A stretch of DNA of 64,000 nucleotides from Toxorhynchites rutilus septentrionalis (lineage: Eukaryota; Arthropoda; Insecta; Diptera; Culicidae): contig NC_073746.1 of the NCBI RefSeq assembly GCF_029784135.1, forward strand, positions 34,887,378 through 34,951,377, read 5' to 3'. The position numbers and the translations under genes are program-made. The notes below the pieces were generated by a model. That model was not told the DNA's origin. It saw only the letters and a list, made by a program, of their open reading frames with translations, and did no database searches. Every line of letters starts with the position of its first letter. The first letter of the stretch is position 1. Shown piece by piece: positions 45,205 to 56,120 of this stretch.

Positions 45205-45830
45205 AATCCAGTTCACTTTGCTTTCGCTGCGCTTCGATCTAAGATTGGACCCCACCAGTGGTAATCCAACTTGGAAATCGTCGTTTGATTTTTCTGTTCG
45301 TTTTTCACGTTATTCGTATCGTGTGTTCTTCTTCTCGCGTCATAAATTGGACGCTTCGCGTAGTGTACGATGAGCAAGAAGAAGAGGAAGGCAGGCTCGA
45401 GCCCTGCAAAAAACGAACGCATTGGGGGCAATAAAATTTCGAGGTAAGCATCATCTAATGATGCACGCGGTGTTGGTGCAGTGAAAAGCGCTCGCACTGA
45501 ACCGAGCCTTCGCGAGTGTGACACCGCACCGAACAACAGCGAAGTAGGCGATTTCGGCGCGTCGGTCGAAAATGTAAACGCCCAGGCAACAACCAAAATC
45601 AAGCTCCCCCCGCTGGTGGTGAAGGCGGTCGCTCTTGTCAAACTCATCAGCGAATTCGCATCGATGGGTGTTACAGCAGAGTACAAGCTGACAAGACCAT
45701 CTTCATTCGGGACTGATAATGAACATAACAAAACAAAGAGTGGAAAACAACATTCAATGTATGAATACTCCTTTGGAAGAATCGCACGAAACAAAATAAA
45801 AAGTGAGTTAAAATAGATTAAATCTGCGTG
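45205..45830 (+). pseudogene. LINE 5' fragment: UTR and start of Gag-like ORF1
   Basis: On the plus strand the ATG at 45370 opens MSKKKRKAGSSPAKNERIGG. One TAA (45445) interrupts, and the same frame then runs on to 45816 with IKLPPLVVKAVALVKLISEF...GVTAEYKLTR, which resembles the PPPLVV/EYK region of LINE Gag proteins. It abuts the minus-strand RTE-like fragment head to head. The opposing 220-codon frame (45213-45875) is its antisense shadow. Confidence 0.5.
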
Positions 45831-45834
45831 TATG

Positions 45835-46520
45835 TATGATTTTATTTTCCCTTGTACTCTTTTCCTTGTCAGCATTCAAGTGCACATGAATCTACCTTCC
45901 CGCTCATCAATAACTTGCGTTTACATGGTCTTTTACGTTGGCTTAGATCGTTTCATATTAGAAACAAAAAAATGTCATTGCAATAGTGCACAGGAAACAA
46001 CTCGATTTCAACTATCTACCTATATTTTACTGCCGCGATTGAGGCTCAATGATTGCTATTTGAGTGAAAAACGAATGATTTTACAGAGACACTCGCTGGC
46101 TCAAGCAAATGAGGCAAATGAGGGAATGCAAAAATTTCTGAGAATAGAAGAGCGGAATCGAGACGGTATTTGATTGTTGATTTATTCATGGTTTATTCAT
46201 GGAAACGCAAAAATAATATTTGTAGTCAGTCAAAACGCTGAAACGAGTCATATACTTTTCGTGTCGTAACAACAACTTCCTGAGACAGTTCCTACTTCTC
46301 TATTTGTGGACCGATCTTAACCAAAATTTGGAGTTTGTTGATCCTCATTGTCTACTAATAGAAACCCAAATATAAAAATGTTTGAACTCAAGTTCATCCG
46401 ATAAACTAAAGAAATGCTCTATTTTTGTGACATGACAATACTTTAAAATATCTGTTATTCAAATGCTTTTTTTTCTCATACATTACATTACAAAATCAAT
46501 CCTAGGCCTACCCAAACGAG
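45835..46520. other. no gene recognised
   Basis: AT-rich sequence with one open frame of 113 codons (45832-46173) that has no known motif. Confidence 0.45.
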
Positions 46521-46522
46521 TA

Positions 46523-47314
46523 CCGTACACCGGGGGCAAATTGATGACTATTTTCAGAAAAATGTGAGTATTTCCGATTGTTTTAGTTAGCTTTGTTCAA
46601 AAAATTCTTAAGCATTAATTTGGAAAATTTTAGGCTAAAAATTGATCAACCTATGTTTTTCAGGATTTTCTAGTGTAATATGCACAAATATGTATAAAAA
46701 ATATATTATTTCTTCACCTATGGTCTTTGAAATGATAATTCAAGGGTTTGAGCATACAAAGACCTGATTAAATCCACCTAAAGGTGTGGTCATGTCTTCC
46801 CATAACTCGATTTAAACATTGATCTGCAGGTCATCCGGAGACCATTCGGGACATCCTAATGTGGCCAAAAACCCTTGAAATGTTCACCAATGAGCTAGTT
46901 TTGACAAACCAAGACGTTCGATATGTCGCATGATGGAATTCGGTTCTTGTCATTCGTGGTGCTTTTTTGTAAAATAGTTTTTTCTGACTTGATTGAATAG
47001 TAATTACAAGTTTTTGATTACTTATTCAACTCATCAAGTATCGGCTAGAATGGAATTAATATGTTTAGCGTCTTTAAATATTGCTTTGATGTGTTGAAAA
47101 TATGTTTCTTTACCATAACAAAAAATGTAAACGAAAATGCTATTCAGAAAAATATTAATTTTCATGGTTCGTTAAGAACCATTGACAAAAAGAAGCTTCA
47201 GACGGTTATTGAACATGTCGGGTTAAAAAAGTTTAAAATTAAATTGCATAATACCTCTGAAAATTTATGTTTGTTTTCAGTAATACTGTTGATCAATTTG
47301 CCCCCGGATGACTG
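46523..47314. mobile_element. TA-flanked element, 792 bp, ends with CCGGGGGCAAATTGAT
   Basis: The left end carries CCGGGGGCAAATTGATGA and the right end TCAATTTGCCCCCGG, inverted. TA lies at 46521-46522 and 47315-47316. The outermost bases (CCGTAC and CAGTCAT) match poorly, so the very tips are tentative. No transposase; probably a pogo/Tc1-type MITE. Confidence 0.62.
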
Positions 47315-47884
47315 TATTTAATTATCCATTCAATGATATATATATATATATACATTGAAGTTTGATTAACACATGGACTTCCTTTGCTGAATCTCCATAG
47401 GTTCCCCACTGGCCATTTTTGATCTAAAATTTGGTGTTTTTGTGCGTAAACCTCATGGGTCAATATCATCAATATCGTAGTCGAAAAGACATTATGATCA
47501 TATAACTGAAACTCCAATGTCCTGCGTGAGATTGGAATTAGAGAATAAAACTATTTTCAAACAATCGTGAGACTCGAATTGACATCGACATCGATCTCGA
47601 GAAAATGCTATTCAAGAGCAACAACATTTGGCTTGGTAATTAGAGTGTCTTAAATGAAATGGAATTTAATATAATCAATTTGAGTTCATGAAATATTGTA
47701 AAATGCTGCTGCTGAATGACTATGGTTCCGACATGGTATAAAAATTTCACTAACATTATTTTCACTATAAAAAAAGGATATACCTCGAGAACGGTTTGTT
47801 ATACATAGTTTTCCATGTTGAATCGCATCTAGATTCCTTTGATATGTTGCTTTTCTTGAATGATTACGAATCCACAAAGTATTG

Positions 47885-48300
47885 AAAGGGCCTGGGTGGG
47901 TAAGGAAGTAAAAAGTACCACCAAACCAAATCACTCGCTCTATGGAAAATATTGTATAGGGTACCAAAAAAGAAATTTTGACTATTTTTTTTTTTGAACT
48001 TCTGTGAGGGTCACCATAGCATCTATGGTAAAAAACGTACTTTTCAATTTTTTGCAAGCCATTCTCGATAGCTTGAGACAAAAAATCGAAAAAAAATACT
48101 GAAAGTGCATCTTACTATGGTGTATCGAGAAATATTATGAAATTTTTTTTCATCTGAAACTTAAGTACTGAAAGTAATCTTGAAATATAGGAATTCTTTT
48201 GAGGGATTTAGAGACTCAGTGCTACTCTAATTCGTATTTAAATTTGTTTCTACGCCTTTTTTAGATATGTGTGATTTTTTTCAGATTTTTAGCAATGTTC
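47885..48300. repeat. left arm of a long inverted repeat (partner 52300-52530)
   Basis: CCTGGGTGGGTAAGGAAGTA, GGTGTATCGAGAAATATTAT, TCAGTGCTACTCTAATTCG and TAGATATGTGTGATTT occur here and inverted at 52300-52530, in mirrored order. Internal deletions distinguish the arms. The 4 kb between holds later insertions. Confidence 0.68.
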
Positions 48301-48322
48301 CGCGATATAAAAAATATATATA

Positions 48323-48604
48323 CAGTAGAAACACGATTATCCACGGTATAGTCTGGCAACGTCACCTCGGATAACGAAAATCGTGAATAACGTAATAGAG
48401 GGGTAAACATAAAGTACCAAATCGTTAAACTATTTCGTTAAACTATCGTGGTCGTGTATACCACAGGGCAGACAATGTGAAAACCATGACCAAACCGATC
48501 AAAAGCATACTACTCACTGACAAATTTCGGAATTATTACAGAACTCGTTTCAGCGGATAATTAGCGCCGCGAATCATCGCTCGCGGATAATCGGGGTTCT
48601 ACTG
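48323..48604. mobile_element. pogo/Tigger-like MITE, 282 bp
   Basis: The ends CAGTAGAAACACGATTATCC and GGATAATCGGGGTTCTACTG are inverted with few mismatches and are flanked by TA (48321-48322, 48605-48606). CAG-starting ends with CGATTATCCG are the hallmark of pogo/Tigger elements. An internal inverse pair (GGATAACGAAAATCG / GCGGATAATTAGCG) is visible. No coding sequence. Confidence 0.78.
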
Positions 48605-49222
48605 TATTTATAAAATTTTGATTTTTTTAGAATTTTGAAACACAATACTGGTTTAATATGTTCGTTTGTGTTTTTTTCTGATATTTATGATTTTTTTCAG
48701 GAAATTTTGAGAAATGCGTGGTACGAAAATATTCAATTATTTTTTTTTATTATTTATTTTCTGTTCTGTTTATTTTCTATATTTTTTATTTCCTTAAAAT
48801 CTATACAGGTCGGACTCGATTATATACAGACTCGATTATATGTGATTCGATTATATACAGTTTCAAAAGAAATATTTTTTTATAGTTTAAATATGACTTA
48901 TTTCAAGAAAAAATGTAACCATTCAACGTTAAGGGGAAATTTGAGTGGCTGTATAAGTAGAGTGGGGTAAAAATTTGAATTTTTAAAGATTTTGCTTGAA
49001 TTTTCACCAGGAATTGTTTATATCGATATTGCAGCAAAATTAAGAAAGATAGTTGGGCGTCAAAGAACAAATTATAGTGTGGTTTGGGAGCTTTAATTTG
49101 ATTAATAGAAGAATCAAGTTTAATATGAAATTTTGGAATCAAATTAATAATGACGCATAAAAAATTACTAAATTTTATACACTAATTTAGATGTTTTTTT
49201 GATTTTTTTTCCATTTTGAATA

Positions 49223-50519
49223 AAGGGTGTGTCACATCAAATTGCATCACGGAAAAAACGCTGTAGAAATTCGCCCAGTAGACCGATCCTTTTGAAAATT
49301 TTAGACAGTAAATAAAAAACTATTAAACAACTTTTGGCATTTTCTTTTTATTCATACTTCGAGCCCAAGCCCGTATGCTCGCACCTTCCTCTTTACCCCG
49401 TCCATAAGGTTCTGTACAACGTCAGGTTGTAGTTTTTTTTGAACAGAAATCCATTTTCTCTTGAAGTCCGCCTCCAATTTGACAACTTTTGGGTTCTTCC
49501 GGAGGGCCTGCTTCATAATCGTCCAATATTTCTCTATTGGGCGAAGCTCCGGCGCGTTGGGCGGGTTCATTTCCTTTGGCACGAAGGTGACCCCGTTGGC
49601 TTCGTACCACTCCAACACGTCCTTTGAATAGTGGCACGAAGCGAGATCCGGCCAGAAGATGGTTAGGCCCTCGTGCTGCTTCAATAGTGGTAGTAAGCGC
49701 TTCTGTAGGCACTCCTTAAGGTAAACCTGCCCGTTTACCGAGCCGGTCATCACGAAGAGGGCGCTCCACTTTCCGCAAGAGCAGATCGCTTGCCACCCCA
49801 TGTACTTTTTGGCAAACTTCGATAGTTTCTGCTTGCGAATCTCCTCCGGAACGCTGAATTTGTCCTCTACGGAGAAGAACAACAGGCCCGACAGCTGATG
49901 AAAGTCCGCTTTGACGTAGGTTTCGTCGTCCATTACCTGGCAATACGGCTTCGTCAGCATTTCGGTGTACAGCTTCCGGGCTCGCGTCTTCCCACCATGT
50001 TTTGCCTCTCGTCGCGGTTAGGAGCCTTCTGAACATTGTATGTACGCAGGCCCTCCCGCTGCTTGGTCCGCTGGACGAATGAACTTGACAAATTCAGCTT
50101 ATTGGCGACATCCCGGACCGAACTTCTCGGATCACGTCTAAACTGCTTAACTACGCGCTTGTGATCTTTTTCACTGACGGAGCATCCATTTTTGCCGTTC
50201 TTCACCTTCCGGTCGATGGTTAAGTTCTCGAAGTATCGTTTTAGTACTCTACTGACCGTGGATTGGACGATTCCTAGCATCTTACCGATGTCCCGATGTG
50301 ACAACTCCGGATTCTCGAAATGAGTGCACAGGATTAATTCACGACGCTCTTTTTCGTTCGACGACATTTTTCCAAATTTACGAAAAATTGACAGTGAAGC
50401 ATGGCCAACGTGATCTATACACTCTTATCTGATTATAAGCGAAAGCTGAAGATATAATTCCTAAAAATTAAATTTCTACAGCGTTTTTTCCGTGATGCAA
50501 TTTGATGTGACACACCCTT
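49223..50519 (-). mobile_element. Tc1/mariner DD37E element, 1297 bp, 50-bp inverted ends
   Basis: The ends AAGGGTGTGTCACATCAAAT...GAAATT are inverted copies without a visible mismatch over about 50 bp. TA flanks the element (49221-49222, 50520-50521). The transposase on the minus strand has one frameshift. The long matching ends and single defect suggest a young copy. Confidence 0.9.
49352..50367 (-). pseudogene. DD37E transposase, one frameshift
   Basis: From the ATG at 50367 the first frame (137 codons) contains LSHRDIGKMLGIVQSTVSRV (helix-turn-helix), then SSVRDVANKLNLSSSFVQR (second DNA-binding part). Near 49990-50000 the reading shifts by one and continues through KPYCQVMDDETYV (first Asp), IFWPDLASCHYS (second Asp) and NAPELRPIEKYW (Glu). 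Second Asp and Glu are separated by 37 residues, the spacing of the mosquito ITmD37E group. The joined protein would be about 340 residues, normal for the group. Confidence 0.87.
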
Positions 50520-50639
50520 TACTATATCCTGTACTAAATTTTCTCATCTTTCAAATGAAAGCAACAGAATTGGCCTACGCAGCGTACTTCTTAGTGTAGA
50601 GCCAGTTTGAGTCTACAGAGTACGAAACAAATAAAAAAG

Positions 50640-51456
50640 TTCTATAACTCTGTCATTGTTGAAATTCGAACATATGCGTAGGAGGATTTTTTCCATCAAA
50701 TATGATCATCTAGCACCTCCTGAGAGATTTCTGCATAACTCAAGAACTAATCAAAAAAATAGAACCAAATTTGGCATGTGGATGTTTTAGGAGGCAATAA
50801 ATGTTTCTAAGGTGGTTTGACACTCCTCCCCCTCTCTACAGGAGAGGGGGGGAGGTCTGAATAACTCGAGAACTAATCAAACAAATGGAATCAAATTTGG
50901 CATATAGAGGTTTTAGAGATTGATAAACGTTTCTATAATGGTTCGACACTCCTCCCCCCTCTCCAAGGGGAGGCTGCCATACAAATGAAAAAACAAATGT
51001 TTGCGTTAACGAAATTGATTTTCGTTCGAAAATGGAAATGGATTTTAATGTGATGAAACGTACTCCTATATCTTCTTCTATCTTTACCAAAAAAAGGATC
51101 GCCGATAAGGATGATAAGAGCAAAACTCGAGAGAGGAATTGTCTGATTTAGGGGTGTCTCTATCCTATCATATTTTCGGTATCAAACATTTATTCCATGG
51201 AACGGAGAAACATTTTATTTGCAGGTGGTTGAAAAATCTTGAACGAGAATTTTGTCTGAAAATAATCTGATATTATAATGACGAGTTTCGGTAGAAGTAC
51301 TAGGAATTTTATAGTAAAAGGTTATTTTGAAGGTATTTTTTTTTCAATCAATGAACAATTCTGCGATTGGATCCATGAATAGAGCTTATTGAGAAAACAT
51401 GGATGTGATAACGAAAAATAAATTTTGGGCGGGACGAAGTTTGCCGGGTCAGCTAG
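50640..51456 (+). mobile_element. Helitron-like element H2
   Basis: The tail GGGCGGGACGAAGTTTGCCG then GGTCAGCTAG ends at 51456. AAATTTGGCAT subrepeats at about 50770 and 50890, and the GATATTATAATGACGAGTTT block at 51270, match H1 (5800, 5915, 6135). The CTCCCC-rich repeats near 50825 and 50945 are also in H1. The head is not clear because older repeat DNA adjoins. Confidence 0.6.
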
Positions 51457-51459
51457 TTC

Positions 51460-52300
51460 ACTATAAAAGCTATAGTAAAAAACGACGCCATACTTAATAA
51501 TTTTTTATTTTAAATCCATTAAAATATAATTTTCATTTTTAAAAGTACCTGTTTTTGATATGTGATTTTTTTTCAGAGTCTTAGAGTGTTTTGCGGTACC
51601 ATTTTTAATAATTTGAATTTTTGGAATCATTAAATTAAGTTTTGAGACAGAGTACTGCTTCGAAATGTGTTCGTACGTGTTTTTTTATATTATTGATTTT
51701 TTTTTCATAATGTTTCGAGGATTGAACGTACTATTTTAAGATAATTCCGGAACACAGCTATAAAAAATGTTTCGATGACTGGATTTATCGTTGGAAAAAG
51801 TATATTGGTTCAGAAGGGACATATTTTGAAGGCGATAATACAAATTTGAATGATAAATAAGGTATTTTCTCTAAAAACAATTTTATAATAGTAAGATGCA
51901 CTATGAGTATTTTTTCTATAATTTCTTTTTCCAAGCTATCGAGAGTGCCGTGAAAAAAAGAAAAACAAAAAACTAAGTGTTTAGCCATAGCTCTAATAGT
52001 GAACCATATAGGAATTCAGAAAAATTATCTAATTTTATAATTAGCAACAATAATTTCGCTGATGATAAGGTTTAGGACTCTTTTTACGAATACACGAATA
52101 AACTACAATAATAGATTTTAGGAAAATAAATAGAAATATATGGAAAATTACAAAAATGGAAATAAAAAAATATTAAAAATTTATTCTATATTTTCGTACC
52201 GCACTAATTTAAAAAAACACATGCAAAAACAAATAAGCATACATATTTGAATATATATTTAACCTGTAATGAGTCTCAAAATAAAAAAAACAAAATTCAG
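51460..52300. other. AT-rich repeat DNA between the long inverted arms
   Basis: Repeated phrases such as TTTTTTTTCAGAGTC and GTACGTGTTTTTTTATA echo 48650-48730. No gene. It probably belongs to the same old fold-back element as the arms. Confidence 0.45.
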
Positions 52301-52530
52301 AAATATTTTTTTTGTACCGCGCAACACTGAAAGAAATCATACATATCTAGAAAAAACGTAGAAACACATTTAAGTGCGAATTAGAGTAGTACTGAATCTC
52401 TAAATTCCCAAAAAAATGCATTATTCCAATTTTTTTAGCACTTGAATGTTTGATGAAATTTGTTTTTGATAATATTTCTCGACACACCATAGGTTTTGGG
52501 GCACTTTTTACTTCCTTACCCAGTCAGGCT
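52300..52530. repeat. right arm of the long inverted repeat (partner 47885-48300)
   Basis: GAATTAGAGTAGTACTGAAT, ATAATATTTCTCGACACACC and TTTTTACTTCCTTACCCAG are the inverses of blocks at 48235, 48125 and 47895. Confidence 0.68.
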
Positions 52531-52559
52531 CTTTCATAAATTTTCTAAAATTTATATCT

Positions 52560-52910
52560 TTTTTTTTTTTTGAAACCGAAAAATCATCTAAGAGTGGAGT
52601 ATATGAAATCGGGGTTTTCAAGAAAACATTTTTTATGCCAAATATATCAAAAAAATATTTTTCGTCGAAAAACGACTTTTCAGATAATAAAAAAGACAGA
52701 GTGCCGAAAAGTAATTTTTTTTTTAAGAATTACGTTTTTCCTTTTAGATATCAGTAAATCTGGACGTTTCATGCGACCCTAAGACATTTGGCATGAAAAA
52801 AACAAGTTTTTTGAAAACCCCGATTTCATTAGCTTGGGTGATTTTTCGATTTTCGAAAAACTCAAACTTTGAGGCCTGTGCGACACTAGTAAATGAAGTC
52901 CGAATTTATA
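52560..52910. repeat. F1-family fold-back copy
   Basis: Inverted inner parts are visible: GAAATCGGGGTTTTCAAGAA (52606) and TTTGAAAACCCCGATTTCA (52809). CGACACTAGTAAATGAAGTC at the right end is shared with 28174. Related to 12095-12430. Confidence 0.62.
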
Positions 52911-52914
52911 TGCG

Positions 52915-53925
52915 TTCCATTTGTGTTGTCAGTTAGCAATGTAAAACGAACGATGGAGAATTTGTCGAACCAGGATTGTATCAAAAATTTTACCCAATTT
53001 TCAGGCTTTGTACATTCATAACTCATAAAATGGCAAATCAAACTAAATACAAAACAACAGTTACAGCTGACAAAATGGCAAAGGAAATCATCAGCAAAAA
53101 CTGGCTTAAAAGTAAGGGAATTATCTCATGCTATGAGCAAAAAGAATTTCAGCCCTGAATGTTGTGTGCTGAAACTACAAACTTAATAGCAGTAATCAAT
53201 TTTGTTTGCGAAGGCATCAGAAAAAATCCTATCTCTCATTATCGAATGACACTATTCTTAACATCCTTCCACGAAAGCTGATTAAATTTTCAGTAATTCC
53301 ATTTGAGGGCAACAATTCCGTTTCTGTGCAATCTATGTTCGCTTCTGACCGGTGTGGTCCAGCAGATAGTTGTGGAAAGCAAAAGATAAATGATTGAAAT
53401 TTTTAATATTAATAGTTTTTTTCCGATTTTAACCATTTAAGGATCATCCGAAAATGTGAAAATTATATTGACATATGTTCTGGATTGCTTCCTCAGCTGA
53501 AATTATACATTACGATATCGTTTATCAAGCATTTCATACGATGTTCCAGCAATGTGCCCCATAAACAACCAGAACCTGTCACACTGACAAATGTTAGTGA
53601 ACCGGCCGGAATTGAGCTCCATCAATCAATGCCATTGTCACTCACAGGACGGTTCGTCCGAAGGGTTCCATAAGAGGAAGTATAAACTATACTCTAAGCT
53701 CTTTATAATCTAGTGAATGCAGAGACACAGAAAGACTTCATCATGTGTTCTGGTTTGACAGCTGTTTGCTGTTTTATGATTGTGGTGCGCGATAGCACGA
53801 GTCGAGCTTGCCGCTCAGACAAAAACATACAGAGTTCGATCATGAGATCGAACATGACAAAACAAAATTTTATGTTTGCAGTGTCCGCTGAATGTTGAAT
53901 TCAATTCTCCCGATAACAAACCGTG
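52915..53925. other. no gene recognised
   Basis: Short frames (60-63 codons) without known motifs; no repeat ends seen. Confidence 0.45.
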
Positions 53926-53929
53926 AAGT

Positions 53930-54130
53930 TTTCCTAGATGGAACTGTCGGTTAAAAATATTATTAGCAATTCACAACATGTAGGAATCACTCTGACCTAA
54001 ATATGACCTAAATATGTGGATGGTCGATGAAATTGGTCATTCCATCGTATATATAAAAACAGCAGCCGTAATATCTTCTTATTCTATTTTCAACGTTTTT
54101 TGTCTGTTTGAATGCTTGGTGATCAAAGGA
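53930..54130 (+). repeat. direct repeat, partner 55915-56120
   Basis: TTAAAAATATTATTAGCAAT/GTAAAAATATTGTTTGTGAA, CACAACATGTAGGAATC, ATATAAAAACA and GTGATCAAAGGA-CAAC recur in order at the partner site, about 1985 bp away. Confidence 0.62.
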
Positions 54131-54864
54131 ACAACCAAAGCTAATCATTGATGAGAAATTTATTGCTTCTGAAATAGTATATTTTTTAGCAAGAAGAACA
54201 CGAACCCTTGGAATTGACTCCGCTCTCCCTGAAGACTTTCGATGAAATTGGATCATTATCTTAGAAGTTCTTGATGGTACGCAATCCAAACCATCCTCAA
54301 TCCAGGATTCATTCCCTCTTGTGATTTTAACTTCCAAACTCACTCCCTTACTCTTGCAAAGATTGAAAACACTCCTCGCAAGCCGAGTTTGTCTTGCTCT
54401 TGAAAAGCTTCTTCCGGGGGTGTGCTGCAAAGTGCTTAGATTTCTCTCCGGAACATATGGTGGGTTTGTTTGTATGTATGTGAGCTGTGTGGGAGGGGAG
54501 TACTTTACCCGCCCGTTCAAAGCATGTTATCGCCAAGTAAATAACCACAACTATGTGTCTCCTATTGGACTCGTGTAAAATTAGCACAACAAAACCATAG
54601 ACATCTGAGGATGTTTCCCTCAATCGGTTCAGTTCCCTTTATAATCTGATAAACTAAGGTTCATTGTGTGTTCCAAAGCGGTTTAAGTTTCTTATGAATT
54701 TCCTTTAGATTGGAACAAATATTCCCAGATTTTACATACATGTGCAGTTGTGATTGGTTTTTTATAATTTTATTTGAACAATTGTTCTTAAGTTTGTAAA
54801 GAATAATTTGAAATAATATGAAATAATATCCCTTGCTTTTCCTGAAAAAAATGTAACCCTTCTA

Positions 54865-55030
54865 AACTCGAGCAAACCGCGAGTAATCGGTTCTCTTCTT
54901 CATTAACATTAGAATTGATGAAAAATGTTTAGATATACTTGTAACTATACAGAAAGGGGTTTGGCTCCTTTAAACTTATGTAACTGAGCCTGTAAAAATA
55001 AACGATTTATTAAAAAAAATATAATTATTA
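54865..55030 (+). mobile_element. I-type LINE 3' end fragment
   Basis: CTCGAG...CGCGAGTAATCGGTT, then GGCTCCTTTAAACTTA, AACTGAGCCTGTAAAAATAA and ACGATTTATTA mirror the 3' UTR end of the minus-strand LINE near 28500-28660. Only about 165 bp remain; the A-rich end points to the right. Confidence 0.65.
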
Positions 55031-55394
55031 CATATATTTTACTGCTAATCCGAGAACTGTGCATAATTCATAGTTCTCAGCAGATGCATCATCAATCGTC
55101 ATGAAATGCAGATTCCAGAAATATACGATTTTGATTTGAATGAAAGTTTATGTTTGTTTTGGACAAAAAGAAATATGAGTTTACCACAGGAATTGGGACC
55201 ATTTTGATTCAAGAGTATGTTTTGAAAAGGGCGTATCGATTTAGGTAAAAGAAACCTTTGATGAATAAAATTTCCAAAACTGTGAGCCGTGCCGAAATGA
55301 TGTCTTAGAAAGAGTTGTAAAGAATCGATGTTAAACATCGTGGAAAAAATATACAATGTAAAAATACATTTTTATTCAAGAAAAAAATACACCA

Positions 55395-55900
55395 CAGGTC
55401 GGACTCGATTATACATATATGATTCGATTATACACAGTGTATTTTTTTATCTTTCAAATATGAATTATTTCGAGACAAAAAAATATAAACATTAAGGGGA
55501 GATTTAATCAACTACATTTATACAGTGCAGTCGTAATTTTTGAAAGTTCAAAATAGAGGCTCACCAGGAATTGGTTGAAATGATATTGCACCGAAATTGA
55601 AAGAGATAGGAGTTGGGTGTGAAAGAACAATTTGTAGAGAGATTAGAGAGCTCCTATTCGCTCGATACAAACCATTAGGTTTATTATACATTTTTGGGAT
55701 AAAATTAATAATAACACCTTAAAACCACTAACTTTTTTGGTTTTCTACTTCCAAAATGTTACTTGAATCCATCAATTTAGATGTTTCACAACTATATCCC
55801 TAAATAATTTTTTTCATCTACCGAATTAATGCAACAGAATTGTCCAACGTAACGTCCTTTTTGAAGTAGAGTCAGTTGTAGAGTGATGATTCTGAAAGTA
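55395..55900 (+). mobile_element. pogo-like repeat, copy without the DD37E insertion
   Basis: It starts CAGGTCGGACTCGATTATAC and parallels 48807-49220 plus 50522-50640, with CAACTATATCCCTAAATAAT at 55790 where the other copy is split at TA. It gives a paralogous empty site. Confidence 0.65.
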
Positions 55901-55914
55901 TTCAACAGTGATTA

Positions 55915-56120
55915 GTTTCCTTCGATGAATGACCCGACGGTAAAAATATTGTTTGTGAATCACAACGTGTAGGAATCATTCTGCCCTGCATTTAAATATG
56001 TGAATAGTTGATGGATTTAGCCTTTTCGTCGTTCATATAAAAACAAGGAACCGTGATAACTTTTTCTCATCCAATATTTCTTTTTCCCCCATTATACCCT
56101 ACGTGATCAAAGGATCAACA
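55915..56120 (+). repeat. direct repeat, partner 53930-54130
   Basis: See the partner entry. The copies differ at roughly a quarter of positions, so the duplication is old. Confidence 0.6.

Larger units (their letters stand above)
48807..50640 (+). mobile_element. pogo-like repeat interrupted by the DD37E element
   Basis: It starts AGGTCGGACTCGATTATATA and continues with blocks shared with 55395-55900 (CACCAGGAATTG, AGATATTGCA-type, AACAGAATTG, AGTAGAGTCAGTT/TGTAGAGCCAGTT). In this copy the TA at 49221 hosts the 1297-bp DD37E transposon; the 55-kb copy lacks it. Confidence 0.65.

Noticed and set aside
45213..45875. 220-codon open frame on the minus strand
   Set aside because: It is antisense to the plus-strand Gag-like frame at 45370-45816, which has recognisable LINE features. 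The hydrophobic minus-strand protein resembles nothing I know.
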